From Hysterium pulicare CBS 123377 (Eukaryota; Ascomycota; Dothideomycetes; Hysteriales; Hysteriaceae), in NCBI GenBank assembly GCA_000467715.1, contig AJFK01000377.1:1-64000 (forward strand): DNA of 64,000 bases, read 5' to 3'. This document shows, in pieces, positions 22,954 through 32,974 of this stretch; the first letter of the stretch is position 1; every line of letters begins with the position of its first letter. Under the pieces are notes generated by a model that searched no databases, had not been told where the DNA came from, and worked only from the letters and a program-made list of their open reading frames with translations. The translations under genes were made by a program, and so were the position numbers.

Positions 22954-23889
22954 TCAGAACTCCGCAAACCACCCGCGACACGTAAGAAACACCAGGCATA
23001 CGAAAGCACCAACAATGACACTACCGACAATTCTTGTGGCTTCGTGGTTCCCAAAGAACAATAGGATTTCGACCACGTTGAGGACTGCACCACAGGCATG
23101 CCAGAAGAGATCCTGAATAGGCACCCAGAGCCCTCGTTTCTGTCTGGGAGCTCCTCCACCCGTTTCTGTCTCTCCCCCCTTGTGGCCAGATGATTGACTA
23201 CTTCCCTGTTTAGGAGCTACTGCAAGTGGGATATCCCAAATCATTGTATTGCCCGGCGCTTGCATGATTTGCCCTGCGCGAGGATGGTTTATCACTAGTC
23301 CAACTGGCGAGAGTCCATCGCCTTCCTGGCCACCTTGCTTGTCTGTGAGGAGCCACGCGTCGCACTTTCCGAGGTGTGTCGACGAGTAAGTGACCTGGCC
23401 CTGCTGCTGCTGCTCTTGCTGCTGCGGTTGTTGTCGTTGAGCATGCTGCTGTTGGCGTCCTTGTCCTGGGCGATGTACCATTTCCATATCATTTCCCTCC
23501 GCACGTTCATCTTCTGTGTTCTGCCAGGCTCTCGTTTGGTGCCGTCCGCCATGCTCCTCGACCACATCTTCTTGTTGGACAAACTGCTGACTTGCTCGCT
23601 CAGCTTCCGCATATTCAGCTTCCGCATATTCAGCTTCCGCATATTCAGCTTCCGTGGGCTGGTGGACACGTCGTGTACGCTGCGGCCTTGTCATATCATC
23701 TGGGACATGCTGGAAAGGCGGAGCCTGTTGTTCTTGAGCTGCTCTGGCCCTTTGAGATCTGGTGACCCTTCGCGGTGGGCTTGGGCTTTCTGGTGGTAGG
23801 GTCCGAATGCGTCGAGGCGATCGTCTTGCGCGTCTTGAACGACTTGGTTGCGGCGTCCACTCTGGACTCTCCGTTCTGTTCTTTCCCAT
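22954..23889 (-). CDS. Gln-rich, Arg-rich protein with C-terminal membrane anchor
   Basis: Minus-strand frame of 311 aa from the ATG at 23889 (MGKNRTESPEW). An in-frame upstream ATG at 24123 would give 389 aa, but the downstream start better fits the Arg/Pro/Ser-rich opening. Features in order: a basic disordered N-terminus; an acidic micro-repeat of the five-residue unit AEAEY; a Gln-rich tract; then a C-terminal region with hydrophobic stretches (VLNVVEILLFF and IVGSVIVGAFVCLVFLTC) that look like one re-entrant or two membrane helices ending the protein. It may be a tail-anchored membrane protein. It is convergent with the coiled-coil gene ending at 22587. No family recognised. Confidence 0.6.
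   Translation of the reverse strand: MGKNRTESPEWTPQPSRSRRARRSPRRIRTLPPESPSPPRRVTRSQRARAAQEQQAPPFQHVPDDMTRPQRTRRVHQPTEAEYAEAEYAEAEYAEAERASQQFVQQEDVVEEHGGRHQTRAWQNTEDERAEGNDMEMVHRPGQGRQQQHAQRQQPQQQEQQQQGQVTYSSTHLGKCDAWLLTDKQGGQEGDGLSPVGLVINHPRAGQIMQAPGNTMIWDIPLAVAPKQGSSQSSGHKGGETETGGGAPRQKRGLWVPIQDLFWHACGAVLNVVEILLFFGNHEATRIVGSVIVGAFVCLVFLTCRGWFAEF
23395..23465 (-). repeat. CAG/CTG-rich tract encoding glutamines
   Basis: The plus strand is rich in CTGCTG and TTGCTG, encoding a Gln-dominated tract on the minus strand within the gene at 22954-23889. Such tracts are length-variable in fungi. Confidence 0.7.
23601..23655 (-). repeat. 15-bp tandem repeat encoding AEAEY
   Basis: CAGCTTCCGCATATT recurs in tandem at 23601, 23616 and 23631, with a partial unit at 23646. 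It encodes AEAEY repeats on the minus strand. All units are in frame with the host gene. Confidence 0.85.
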
Positions 23890-24964
23890 GTTGTTCCGTG
23901 CTGGGCTTGGGTGACGTGATTGATAGGTAACGGCCGATGATTGGTATGATACCTCCGGGAAGAGATGAAGCTGGACCAGTAGTTGCGTTGACAACTGGGT
24001 CTGCCGCGTTCGTAGCCAGCAGTTGAAGATTGCGTGCTCCGTCTCTGTATAGGAAGAGTGAGGGGAAGAAGAACGGCAGGAAGCAGCTTTTATTGCTAGC
24101 TCTCTATTCGTGTCAAACAGCAACCAGTGCTCAGATCCGTTATTTGTGGTGTGAATGTCTTGGAAATTGATTGCTATTCCATTGTGCTATGGACTCCAAT
24201 TTGCGATACAACTTTGTGGTGTGAGTTTTCTAAACAAAGAGGAAAGATCGGGAAACAACCTATTTCTCAGAATCCAAATCTCGTAGTCCCTAAGTCATTC
24301 CAGCACCTTCTTCGGGGCCGCGGGCTATTGTGTACCATTTCTATTGTCCTGTAACGAAAGAACCGCGACGGGTTTGTGTAGTTACCACGATCTGGAATGG
24401 AGGCATGCCTATGTCTGCGCTGTGAGTTATAGTATACAAGGGACGGCGTTCGGAGATGAATGATATGCATGCGATTGTGGAGGGAGCGATGTTCTCCATG
24501 TCGAACGAATCCATAGTTGGCCGAGATTCATAAGTTGCTTGCAGAGATGAAGTGTCGCATGTTAGCATTGATTAACTTAGCGGCGTATCAAGCGTCAATC
24601 ATATCCAACTAATGATGCCAATTCGTAAGAACAGCTTAATGACAGAAAGAAAGTAAAGCGAAACGTAATACAAGAGCCCAGCATCCCTGCCGGCCAAAAT
24701 CTGTCGTGGGAATGTGAAATCCCCAACTCGAAACTCCGACAATACCAAAATGACCCCTCGCATCCTCCGGTCATACCGTCCCGAACCCAGCACAACCATA
24801 CTTGTAGGACAGTCAGAAATCATGGGACATAGTTGTGGAGATATGCGGATAAGTGAAGATCGGTTTCCTGTACTATGCGGTTACTATTGAGGATAGAAGC
24901 ATTACACCAAAGCTTGAGAAATCTTACTTGTGGAAGCGATCATCCAAGTGGCGAATCAAGAATC
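23890..24964. other. Intergenic
   Basis: The first 230 bases are open in the upstream gene's frame and may hold its leader. The rest to 24964 contains only short overlapping frames on both strands with no recognisable signal. Confidence 0.45.
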
Positions 24965-25723
24965 TTATACACCTTTTGGACTTGATCCCAGTTGGTGAGA
25001 AGGTAGCTGATTATACTGCTCAGCCAGTATTACGCGTCGGAGATTTTTTCTCTCAGACGCAACATCAAACACCTCATTTTCCTCGAAATTGACCCGGACC
25101 GGTCCGACTGGATTTTCTCTCACTCGATGAAACAGTTCGCGCATAACCCAACACACAAAAGGACCGCAGTCACTTCCTCCATCTTCCTCAGCTCGGGCTG
25201 CATTGGGTATGCAGACAACATCGAGATCAACGTGGGCTTGAAGTGAGATCATCTTGCAATATTTGCGAGCTGTTTCGCTTTCATCCCCGTCAATGGAGCC
25301 GTAGTAATACGCGGTTTTCCGACGCATGTCTACGAATAGACAACTCCAGTGAATACCGCTGTCTGGGCTCATCTGGGTCAATGAAGTGTTGAGGTGGGGA
25401 TCCCAGCTATTCAGAACGGCGAATACCCAGTCGTGTTTGTAAAAGTGCGGCCCCTGCTCCAAACACTCCTGGGCATGTTCCATATCGAAGATGTCCAACG
25501 CCTTGGAGGCTCGCCTTACCATCTCCGACATTGATGGCAGGACAAAGAGTACATTCGCTTGCCCAGCATCTGTACCGATGTCCATGTGGAATCGAGACTC
25601 AAGGATCATCACGAAGAGGGTGATGGCGGTATCATTGTACCAGGACTTCACAGAATCGAAATCTCCTCGATAAAATGCCAGTCTTCTGGAGTAATTGAAT
25701 ATCCACGCGGTGGAATCAGCCAT
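24965..25723 (-). CDS. Ulp1-like (C48) cysteine-protease homologue, probably divergent or inactive
   Basis: Single-exon minus-strand gene of 252 aa from the ATG at 25723. The fold signature of the Ulp1/SENP family is clear: SWYNDTAI near 27-34 (the family's W-x-N/D-D-x-x-I), GIHWSCLFVD with His125-Trp126, and DGGSDCGPFVC with Cys186. Aligned by eye to yeast Ulp1, where the catalytic Asp is 17 residues after His and the oxyanion Gln six before Cys, those positions are here Gly142 and Glu180. Asp145 is nearby and might substitute. If real, the protein may bind rather than cleave SUMO- or NEDD8-like modifiers, or be a rapidly evolving protease. Length fits a bare protease domain. Confidence 0.8.
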   Translation of the reverse strand: MADSTAWIFNYSRRLAFYRGDFDSVKSWYNDTAITLFVMILESRFHMDIGTDAGQANVLFVLPSMSEMVRRASKALDIFDMEHAQECLEQGPHFYKHDWVFAVLNSWDPHLNTSLTQMSPDSGIHWSCLFVDMRRKTAYYYGSIDGDESETARKYCKMISLQAHVDLDVVCIPNAARAEEDGGSDCGPFVCWVMRELFHRVRENPVGPVRVNFEENEVFDVASERKNLRRVILAEQYNQLPSHQLGSSPKGV

Positions 25724-27267
25724 AGTTTCCTTGATGATGTTAGCCCTCTTCCCACTTCAGTTTCATTACTTCCACTTACTCCTTGAGATGGAGGAGATGA
25801 CGATAAATGCGATTCGATGTCTTCACGTTGATTGGAAGGGATGATACGATTGCCCGGTGGTTATATGGAGCTTTGAAAGAGAATGGGATTTTGAGGGGTA
25901 TGAAACTCTAAGGAGATGGAGTTTCGGAGGGAATAGAGATTTGGTGGTGGAATATCGACGGAGGAGAAAGAGATTTGGTGGTGGAATATCTTCGGGTAGG
26001 GACGATGTACTCATAAAAAGCCATTTAAGTGGCATCTGAGACAAATGTGGTTCCTGAGTCAGATCAAGAAGGGCACGGCGAGACCATATATGTTGGTTTG
26101 CAGAAGGACTGAGATGGTAAGCGAGAACCCAGGGACTGGGCCTTCGTACTCAGGGGTATCATGTCACAGGGCCGTGCATGTATCCTTACCGCATCAGCAC
26201 ATTGGCAGGACATGGGTTCTACGAAGCTAGTGGCTAATGACTGCCTGGAAAGATCCCGCGAAGGAACAGCAGAGTTCGAAAGTAGATACGTGTATGTGCT
26301 TTTACCCCAACCAGGAAGCTTGATGCCGATATTGTTGATCCGACGAAATTCGGCGGCGGCAAGATCCGGGACTACTGTGTGCGAAGCCGAGTTCACGTTG
26401 CGGAAGCAGCGCCGTGAGTCTGTGGCGTCGAACAAGGAGGACAGTCGCAAGTTAGGAGAGACATATACACATTTGTTAGGCTTCGAAAGCCCATCTCGTA
26501 CTTAGATCCGCCCACACGAGGCTGAGCAATTGTAAGTTCCAGCTCAAGCAAGCTTGGGGCGCGGTACAAAGTAAGATTAACATGGACTCGCTCTGGTCAT
26601 CTGAAGGTAGAGTTCAAGAAATAGTGCGGAAGCTGTGTCTGCTAGTTTGCTTTCGCGTTTAATGCCGTATACCTGGCAGGTTTGTTGGGACACTTCCGAA
26701 AGGCGGACTCAACACCACGCCAAGCATCACGATTTCTGGAAACTATCGGCCCCACCACCACCACCATACAGTCCAAATGTACCGGAGTCTGCATAGTACA
26801 GATTCAATGAATCTGCGATAGGCTTGAAACTATTTACCCATTCCGATCACTACTGTAGTTCCGATCAACAGCACAAGCATAAGCAGTCTTGATCGCCCTC
26901 AGAGAAATCGTCATGATAAACTAATTACAATCGGACAATCATAACATATCAGGTTGAAAGTTAGAGTGGAGTTGCCCCATGTAAATGCAAGAACTGCAAG
27001 GAAACAATGTTGTTTCATATGAACAACCCCGTTGACATTACGGGAAAGAAAAGAAAATGCACAAGGAGGTCAAGAAAAGTATATGCAGCCCGGAATGCAT
27101 CACCCCAAACGCCCACCGACCCCGAGATATCACCAAAGCGGACGCCCCGTTTGCCATCAACAATGATTCAACATCGTCGTCGCCTTCGAGTAGCACATGC
27201 TGAACCTGGGTCTCCACAAGAGGTAAGCATGAGAAGAAAAGAAGTCATTGGACTGACGAACTTACAT
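25724..27267. other. Intergenic
   Basis: No supported gene. A plus-strand frame at 27007-27309 (100 codons, basic) overlaps the 3' end of the following minus-strand gene and is not called. Bases 25860-26000 contain short GGTGGAATAT repeats, with GAGATTTGGTGGTGGAATAT occurring twice about 55 bp apart. Confidence 0.45.
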
Positions 27268-28131
27268 CTAGGACTGTCCACTACTCTTGGGAAGAAACCT
27301 TTTGCGTAATGCTTTCGAAATACTGGACTCTGTAAATGTGGTGTTCTTGATAGCTACCATCTTTTTCGTGAATGTTGATGATTGTTTTCTGTCGAGCAAG
27401 CCTTCCATCTGCTTTGTCAGCTCATTAATCTGCTGTTCTTGAATGAACTTCATGCGCTCGAGCTCCTCGACACGCGCCAGTGCCACGCAATGGCTTTCTG
27501 CGAATTGAACGGATATGGCGTCCGCGATGGTTTGGCCTTCCACCAAATTCGCCAATGTCGTATCGTAGTCGCCTGTGGTATGGAGCCAGTTTTTAAGAGG
27601 CTGCACCTCGGTGAGCCTGTGCAGCTGTCTGTCGACTAGGTCGCTGCCTAGCACAAGGTCTCGCGCCGTCCGGTCATGGACCGTAAGTGTGGCCTCGGTC
27701 TCCGTCAAACTCGGCGAACGCGTCCTAGGGGAACGCGAGGGCTGACTAGACGAGCGTGGAGACTTGTGGCGAGCGAAATCAATAGCTGGAGATGACCCAA
27801 GCCGAATCCTAGAGTCGTATGGGGAAGTACTCTTTCCACGACGATCATTGCGGCCGTACTCCTTGATTGAGTCATCGGAATCATCATCGGTGGTGGGCTC
27901 GACCGGAACGAAGGAGACGCGCGACACACGTCGGGTTACGTGAGGTTGATTCTCGGTTGTCTCTCTTACATCCTCGAGACTGTCATCCCCAAAGTCACTC
28001 TGCTGCGTTTTATGTAAATGGCACCGCTTCAATTCCGTTGAATCTGATCCCCAAACAGGATGTTTGGCGCCCAAAGAGCACTGAGTCTTCCCGTCCAACT
28101 TGGTTCCCAGACAGCGCGGCGCGTATGACAT
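27268..28131 (-). CDS. Cys-finger protein, family member 2
   Basis: Single exon, 287 aa from the ATG at 28131. Cys7-Leu-Gly-Thr, Cys18, Cys37 and His40 give C-x10-C-x18-C-x2-H, the same module as in the genes at 15.1 and 35.1 kb. Residues 73-88 include a hydrophobic core followed by TTDDDSDDS, weakly like a SUMO-interaction motif. Residues 100-150 are Ser/Arg/Pro-rich. Residues about 205-250 form a short coiled coil (RVEELERMKFIQEQQINEL). The C-terminus is basic (LRKRFLPK). A strong GTAAGT donor lies just after the stop codon, so a 3'UTR intron is possible. Likely nuclear; function unknown. Confidence 0.72.
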   Translation of the reverse strand: MSYAPRCLGTKLDGKTQCSLGAKHPVWGSDSTELKRCHLHKTQQSDFGDDSLEDVRETTENQPHVTRRVSRVSFVPVEPTTDDDSDDSIKEYGRNDRRGKSTSPYDSRIRLGSSPAIDFARHKSPRSSSQPSRSPRTRSPSLTETEATLTVHDRTARDLVLGSDLVDRQLHRLTEVQPLKNWLHTTGDYDTTLANLVEGQTIADAISVQFAESHCVALARVEELERMKFIQEQQINELTKQMEGLLDRKQSSTFTKKMVAIKNTTFTESSISKALRKRFLPKSSGQS

Positions 28132-30188
28132 AACGATGAGTTTTGGGCTATGGAGAATGTCAGCTAAATCCTCATCGAAGCCTCAGGCGAAAGGAGTGAC
28201 TCTTACAGATAGTGCTGGTCAAGTTTTGGAAGTAGGACCGCGGTCGAATGATCGGGGCTGGAAAATCGAAAGTGGCGGAAGGATCGTAAACGATGAAGGA
28301 GTTGGAAGAATCGCCAAGTATGGGAAGTCTGTAGGAGTTGGATAAGTAGATGATGGGCGAGGCTCTTGGTGGGAAAGAGGAGTATAAAGATCAACTTAGG
28401 GGTCGAATTTGACGTGAGGCATTACGAAAACTACGAATATGTTTCGCGACATCACGACCATGAAGTTGGGGGGACCAGCTTGCGTAAACGACTCGCCCGC
28501 AAACTGGCGGTCAAACAAGTCCGTGAAAGTAGAGCGCTTCTGAGAGCACGTTGCCGCATTAGATGGATTGAGGCGCATGCATGATTGTCGTATCCTAAGT
28601 GCCACTGCCACTGACTCGCATGCTCATGTGAGACTACGGATCTCTGCGGCGCCCTTGCGCAATAGTGGAGAAACAAGACAGAGCTTCCGGAAGATTGAAG
28701 CTTCACCGGCGAGCTGCTTCTAAGTCTGGGCCTTGACTGATTGAAAAGAATTCTGCAAACGGCATCTTTACGCGAAGGTTATGCGTGTATCAGTCAGCTG
28801 CCATGAAGCGAATTAAATTCGGGTGACACCAAACATCATGGCGCAGGCCAGAAGTACCAAAGATCAGACCGGAGGGCTTTGGGCCACCCGGTTGGGTTTT
28901 GGTATGCAACAGCAGGTTTGCGAGACGCTGCAGTTGGACTCATGCTGCTGGGCCCGTCAGACAAGCAAAACACGAATGGCAAATGCCGTCGTCAGTGCAC
29001 CTACCTCCAAGACCATTCCAGTTGCAGGCACTGGCCGCTCTGGCTCAGATCCCAAACCAGCGTCTTCATCGGCCTGCAGCTAAGTCGAAACCTGGCTTTG
29101 GTGGGATGCATGCTCCGTATACTTGCCTCCCGTCGTTCCCGATGATTCTACAATCATGTGTATGCATGTCACATGATTTACCAATAACGTCCAGATACGC
29201 TTTGCACGAAATATACCGTCAGAATGTTGGCGCTGGCAGCCTTGGAACTCTCAGATCTGCCATGGAACTGTTTGACGTGGAGTTTCAGCGAACAAGTCGG
29301 AAAGCCTTCTGCTTTCATTCACAGCTACTATTGAGCGCGTGCTGAACCTTCCTCGCCAAGAGTATTCTCCGACGCACCTTGTTGGTGCAAGCTGACAGTC
29401 GTAGATGAATATGGATGCCTAAGGCTGAGATTCTGGATCTGGGATGCCGGTTCAGACCGTCGCTGCGCCAGACTCCCCCAACGTCAATTCGTCACCTCAA
29501 CCCCCACGGTATTGCCAAAGACACTCTAGAATTCGAGCTCTCTATGCTTTAGAATAGCACCTGCAGTAGACATAGCGTCCGTCTCTCTCTGAGGAAAACC
29601 TCCAATAGTGCCCATGCATCGCCCGCCTCAACAACCCTCGTTACGCGTGATGGCCGATGCTGATACAGCAGTCATTGCACCTATGATAATAAAACATGAT
29701 AGGGCTGAGTTTTCTTTCATCGCTGGTTTAGACAGCGACCTGCACGGGCGCAGCCTCGCTCCTCGCTTTGAACTGGAAGTGGAACCGCCCTACAAGCATG
29801 AGCTCCAACGCCATTGTCATTACCTACGCAAGAGAGTGCGAAAAGCCGGTGTAAACCACCTTGTTTGCCATTTGAATCATTATTCGTACTGTCTTGAGGC
29901 ACTGTCGCCAATGCACTCATTGTCTTCTGTCATGGCGGAATGATCCAGCTACTCATATTGTCTTTGGGTTGATTGAGGCCTTAGAGCAAGCCTCTGTAAG
30001 CTTAGTACAAAAGGCCTTGTTTTCCTTCCGGTATTTCTTCAACCAATCTTCCAATTATCCTGCTATCCACCTGTCGCCCAATTCTGCACCTATTCCAAAC
30101 TACCACCCTACCATACCAACTTACCATACCAACTTACCACACCAACTCCTCACATCAACCCCTCACATTAACCCTTCATACCATCGAC
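28132..30188. other. Intergenic
   Basis: No gene is supported in these 2 kb. Open frames at 28366-29345 overlap in several frames and show no family. A frame at 29614-29943 (ATG, 109 codons) is possible but unsupported. The last 130 bases are C/A/T-rich with repeated ACCAACTTACCA-type motifs, the probable leader of the next small gene. Confidence 0.4.
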
Positions 30189-30482
30189 ATGCCACGCAAC
30201 TGGCACTGGATATTTCAAGAGCGGAACGAACTCGGACAGTGGATCCGGGGTCCGCAACCAAACGACATAGCCCAAGGCCTGCCGGTCATAGCCCAAGGCC
30301 TGCCAGTCATAGCCCAAGGCCTGCCGGTCATAGCCCAAGGCCCGCCGGTCATAGCCCAAGGCCCGCCGGTCACAATGACCCAGTGTATTCTCATCATTCA
30401 TGTCGCAGCCTATCTTGTGATTCGCGCTTTAGGCTGGATCAAGATTGGCCTTGGAATTCTTGCTCGTCTTTTGGGGGTTTGA
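30189..30482 (+). CDS. Small protein: heptapeptide repeats plus hydrophobic C-terminus
   Basis: Single exon of 97 aa from the ATG at 30189. Residues 1-26 are polar with several Trp. Residues 27-61 are five exact or near-exact heptapeptides, IAQGLPV three times and IAQGPPV twice. Residues about 62-97 are hydrophobic (TQCILIIHVAAYLVIRALGW, then a second amphipathic stretch), consistent with a membrane anchor. A C/T/A-rich leader precedes the start, and a possible GTATGT donor lies just after the stop, so the 3' end is not certain. All frames stay open through the 21-bp repeat, so the frame choice rests on the ATG and the hydrophobic C-terminus. Function unknown. Confidence 0.5.
   Translation: MPRNWHWIFQERNELGQWIRGPQPNDIAQGLPVIAQGLPVIAQGLPVIAQGPPVIAQGPPVTMTQCILIIHVAAYLVIRALGWIKIGLGILARLLGV
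30267..30371 (+). repeat. 21-bp minisatellite, five units
   Basis: Five units of the form ATAGCCCAAGGCC(T/C)GCC(G/A)GTC run head to tail with only two variable sites. Each encodes one heptapeptide of the small gene. The near-identity points to recent expansion. Confidence 0.92.
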
Positions 30483-32344
30483 ATACAGGTATGTGTTAGG
30501 ATTCATACGTCGGTGTTGAGAAGACACGTTTCTTCAGGATTTTCGGATTGTATTGACGTCTCTCTAAGCCTACATACAGCATCATTGCTGCCCGATTTTC
30601 TTCGACATAGGTGGAAGTGACGGTACACACTCTCTTTGACGTCGTTCGGTTTGACACATCTTGATTCATCGTTCTCAGAACTTGGGTTCACGCGCTCTTT
30701 TGGCATTGTTTAGATTGGTACTTTTCACACGTCGGTATCCGGACGCACACACTCCCCCATCATCGTTTCGTTCGCCTGCTCTTCACGTTCTTGAACTAGA
30801 AGACTCACATTCCTTTGGCATCGTTGATCTTCGCATATTGTCACGAATTAGCACTGGGCGCGGCTATCATTCACTATGCACTTCCAATCATTTTAAGTTG
30901 ACTCGTTTTCACTGGAATTAGTTCTATCTTCCACTCTTCTACATGTGCAAACCGATTATCATGACGCGAAGTCTCATCTAACTCCTCACGAATTCACGAA
31001 TCAGGAACTTACATTAAATCTCACCTCACAATCAGATCAGATCTAGAGATATTCGTATAAAAACCCGAACTGAAACGTCAATATGCCGCCACATTAGATC
31101 CTTGAGGCTTGTGCAATAGACCTAGGCCTCCTCCAGTTCGGTCTGTCTCCATGTGTCTTTTCACTTGGTTCGTAGCATATAAGGCAATACCGCGTATCAA
31201 ATCTTTCAAGTAGGTGGGCGTATGCTAAGGGGATGAAGAAGATTTTTTGGGTGCGGGACTGGACAGTATTCATCAGATGCTGGGTGTCGTTTTGAGGGAG
31301 GTGGGATCAAAAACTTTATCTGGCAGGGTTAAGGGTCAAATTAGTTCGTTCTTTTCAACGCATTTTTTGTTAGTTGGATTATCTGTGGCAGTATGGGAGT
31401 GCTGCGAGACTTACGGAGAAGAAATGCGAGGAGGAAGAGAGCATAGGTGAGGGCTAGGCGAAGGGAAATGATATAATGCATTCGGTCTTGACACGAGAAG
31501 AAGATTCATTGAATATGCTGCCTGACGGAAAGGGAAAGGGAGGCCGAACCCCTAGAGTGGAGGGTCACTTAGATTTTAGCACTCATATCAGGTGGCATCG
31601 TCAGCATTCCTTGGAAGCTACGATGTGAGACTCTTCCTGCTCATTATACGTGATGTAGGAATTGTCTGGTCTGGAATTTTCTTTAATAAAGCATCAGAGA
31701 CGGATTGAGACGTTTGAGGCTGGGAATGCTTAGTAACACAAAGGAGAAGCGGCCCAAGGCTGAGCGATGGCTCGAGCACCCACCTACGCCCAGACGCCTG
31801 AAGTATGCTTCGATGTATCGAAGTGTACCAATTTTGAACAAACCTCGTCGAACTCACGTCATGCCAACATGGTCTCTAGATTACCATATAGAATGGACGA
31901 AAGACACGTACCCGTGGAAGCATATGATGATGCGGAAGAGGGGCTCGCGAACATCCCAGGCTGACCCTGAGGCCGAGGTGATCAAGCAAATTCACAATCC
32001 GGCAGAAGAGTGACTTATTCATATCACTAATGCCAAAGTGTTTCCATTGCATCGGAGCCAGGCATCTCTCACTATGTAGACAGCTTGATGTGGGGATAAT
32101 CCAGTTTTCTAGCCCAGAGTTGCACGTCTGAAACCTTGCGAACAACATCTATCTACAATGAACATCATATGCCAACACCCAAGCGACGAGGTTTCGCCGC
32201 TAACCTTAAGCCGCCATCTAGCTGCCATGCAGTTGAAAAGAGACCTCGCTCCGCCAGATCCAGCGTCTTTATTTCCTAGACTCCAACTCGTACGCTCACG
32301 AGAACTCTTCAACCCCGGGTAGACCTTTGTTGCTTTCCAGAACT
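30483..32344. other. Intergenic
   Basis: No supported gene. Short frames at 31247-31450 and 31705-32013 lack starts, context or family signals. I see no repeat in it. Confidence 0.4.
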
Positions 32345-32974
32345 ATGTCTACTGCTCCATTTTACGCAAGATTCCAGCTCACATGGCCAGACAATCCCTT
32401 TTTCACTTCCCCAGAATTCGCCCGCCTTTCCGAGCTCGAGGCAAAAATCACTGTCGACGAGTGGATGGTGTCTCTCAGGCCACAATTCGCAGAAAAAGAG
32501 CGCGAAATGGAGGTTGGAGAGTTCTGGGAGAGCGACGGCTGGTATAAGGGGTATCATGGTCGGGTCTGGAAGGAGTACGACGATTCGATTACCCTCACCT
32601 CGGCAGAATTTGAAGAGAGGGCATGGCTGAGAGCAATGTGCATCATCGAGGAGATCTTAGCTGAGTTTGATGACCAGCATAGCAGTGTTGGGGCTAAAGT
32701 TGGTTATGCACCACCTGAAACACCAAAACGTAGTCATGGCGAATCCTTCGATGCTGCTGTTGACTCTGGCATCGAAATGATCAGTATTACGCATCGAGCA
32801 GGCCGAAAACGAGGTCGATTTGTGATGGAGCAGCACGGTATGTTTACAGGTCAGATACTATGCATCTGTCTTTGCAACACTAACGATGGATGCGAAGGAT
32901 CCCCTGACCAGAGCCCGAGCCTAGGTCATCGTCACAAGCGTCCACGATTGGCGGAGAAGGTCGGTAAGGAGTGA
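32345..32974 (+). CDS. Unidentified small acidic protein with basic C-terminal clusters
   Basis: Model of two exons, 32345-32837 and 32898-32974, with a 60-nt intron (GTATGT...CACTAAC...GCGAAG), giving 189 aa. The intron is a multiple of three and has no stop, so retention would add 20 residues (209 aa). The N-terminal two thirds are acidic and helical with several Trp (WPDNPF, ESDGWYKGYHGRVWKEYDD). The C-terminus has basic clusters AGRKRGRF and RHKRPRL that resemble nuclear localisation signals. The start at 32345 (MSTAPF) is preferred over the upstream non-ATG extension. I do not recognise the family. Confidence 0.6.
   Translation: MSTAPFYARFQLTWPDNPFFTSPEFARLSELEAKITVDEWMVSLRPQFAEKEREMEVGEFWESDGWYKGYHGRVWKEYDDSITLTSAEFEERAWLRAMCIIEEILAEFDDQHSSVGAKVGYAPPETPKRSHGESFDAAVDSGIEMISITHRAGRKRGRFVMEQHGMFTGQILCICLCNTNDGCEGSPDQSPSLGHRHKRPRLAEKVGKE

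Noticed and set aside
27007-27309. Plus-strand basic frame of 100 codons
   Set aside because: It overlaps the 3' end of the minus-strand Cys-finger gene and has no family signature.
15122-28131. Cys-finger genes as phage- or virus-derived because of the DUF5763-like motif
   Set aside because: No other viral-type gene is nearby, and the bodies of the proteins look like fungal nuclear proteins. The motif alone is not evidence of viral origin.
9894-30499. Long frames antisense to or shifted within the tandem repeats (9463-10191 and 29894-30499)
   Set aside because: They exist only because the repeat units are multiples of three and open in all frames.
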